NCBI RefSeq assembly: GCF_016862095.1
Contig: NZ_BOMH01000028.1
Span: 328,978-392,977 of the forward strand
Reading direction: 5' to 3'
Length of the DNA stretch: 64,000 nt
DNA from: Actinoplanes cyaneus
GTDB taxonomy: Bacteria > Actinomycetota > Actinomycetes > Mycobacteriales > Micromonosporaceae
The notes beneath the pieces are model-generated. The model did not search any database, had not been told where the DNA came from, and saw only the letters and a program-made list of their open reading frames with translations. The translations under genes were made by a program, and so were the position numbers. Shown one piece after another: positions 63,977-64,000 of this stretch (the stretch's first letter is position 1; each line of letters begins with the position of its first letter).

Positions 63977-64000
63977 CCCCGCGGGCCGGTCCGGGTCTCC

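Overview
The window is 64 kb of very GC-rich DNA with short 3-9 nt gaps or stop/start overlaps between co-directional genes, frequent GTG starts, leaderless genes with TANNNT-type -10 boxes, LacI/MarR/LuxR regulators, a second gyrase-like topoisomerase pair, DUF5995, DUF6510 and F420-type (DUF385) proteins. This points to a filamentous actinomycete, most likely Micromonosporaceae (Actinoplanes-like); the genus is an inference from protein style, not proven. No rRNA, tRNA, CRISPR, phage or transposase gene was recognised. It reads as ordinary chromosome with accessory surface-protein and uncharacterised multi-gene systems.

Layout. 1-570: end of a sirtuin. 728-9974: a LacI regulator with a tandem operator, an Opp/Dpp-type ABC importer, a GH1 beta-glucosidase and a methyltransferase, forming a beta-glucoside uptake locus. 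10071-14437: a diguanylate cyclase, an aldo/keto reductase behind a MerR-type promoter, and a cupin/MarR divergent pair with a strong double operator, bounded by palindromic repeats. 14454-19042: topoisomerase IV-like parE-parC. 19179-22816: a divergently arranged class III cyclase (altered active site) and a LAL-type LuxR regulator. 22990-26413: DUF5995, a lipoprotein and a two-component system. 27051-30888: a degenerate exonuclease-TerB-BRCT protein, a glutathionyl-hydroquinone-reductase-like enzyme and a MarR/EamA divergent pair.

30854-38840 is a tightly coupled operon: SWIM/DUF5691 protein, MoxR AAA+ ATPase, DUF5682 (TraB/Tiki-like), a small disordered Arg/Gly-rich protein and a VWA protein. 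38973-51388 is an exported-protein region: DUF4142, two members of an unnamed Trp/Cys membrane-anchored family, a subtilase, and four related IPT/TIG proteins, two of them a duplicated complete transcription unit with identical leader and terminator.

51633-56024 is the most interesting stretch. A DUF1540 gene lies behind iron-box-like sites. Next comes a four-gene operon: an NrtR-like Nudix regulator, a J-domain/pseudokinase fusion, a VWA protein and a divergent adenylosuccinate synthetase. It is driven by a consensus promoter whose start region carries a strictly 16-bp-periodic CTC/GAG array. I consider this the best candidate for an undescribed nucleotide-linked stress or conflict system. 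56072-64000 holds a membrane protein and multicopper oxidase, a DUF5925 AAA ATPase, a deazaflavin-dependent oxidoreductase, a second subtilase, a molybdopterin oxidoreductase/flavodoxin-reductase/DUF6510 operon and a suppressor-of-fused domain protein.
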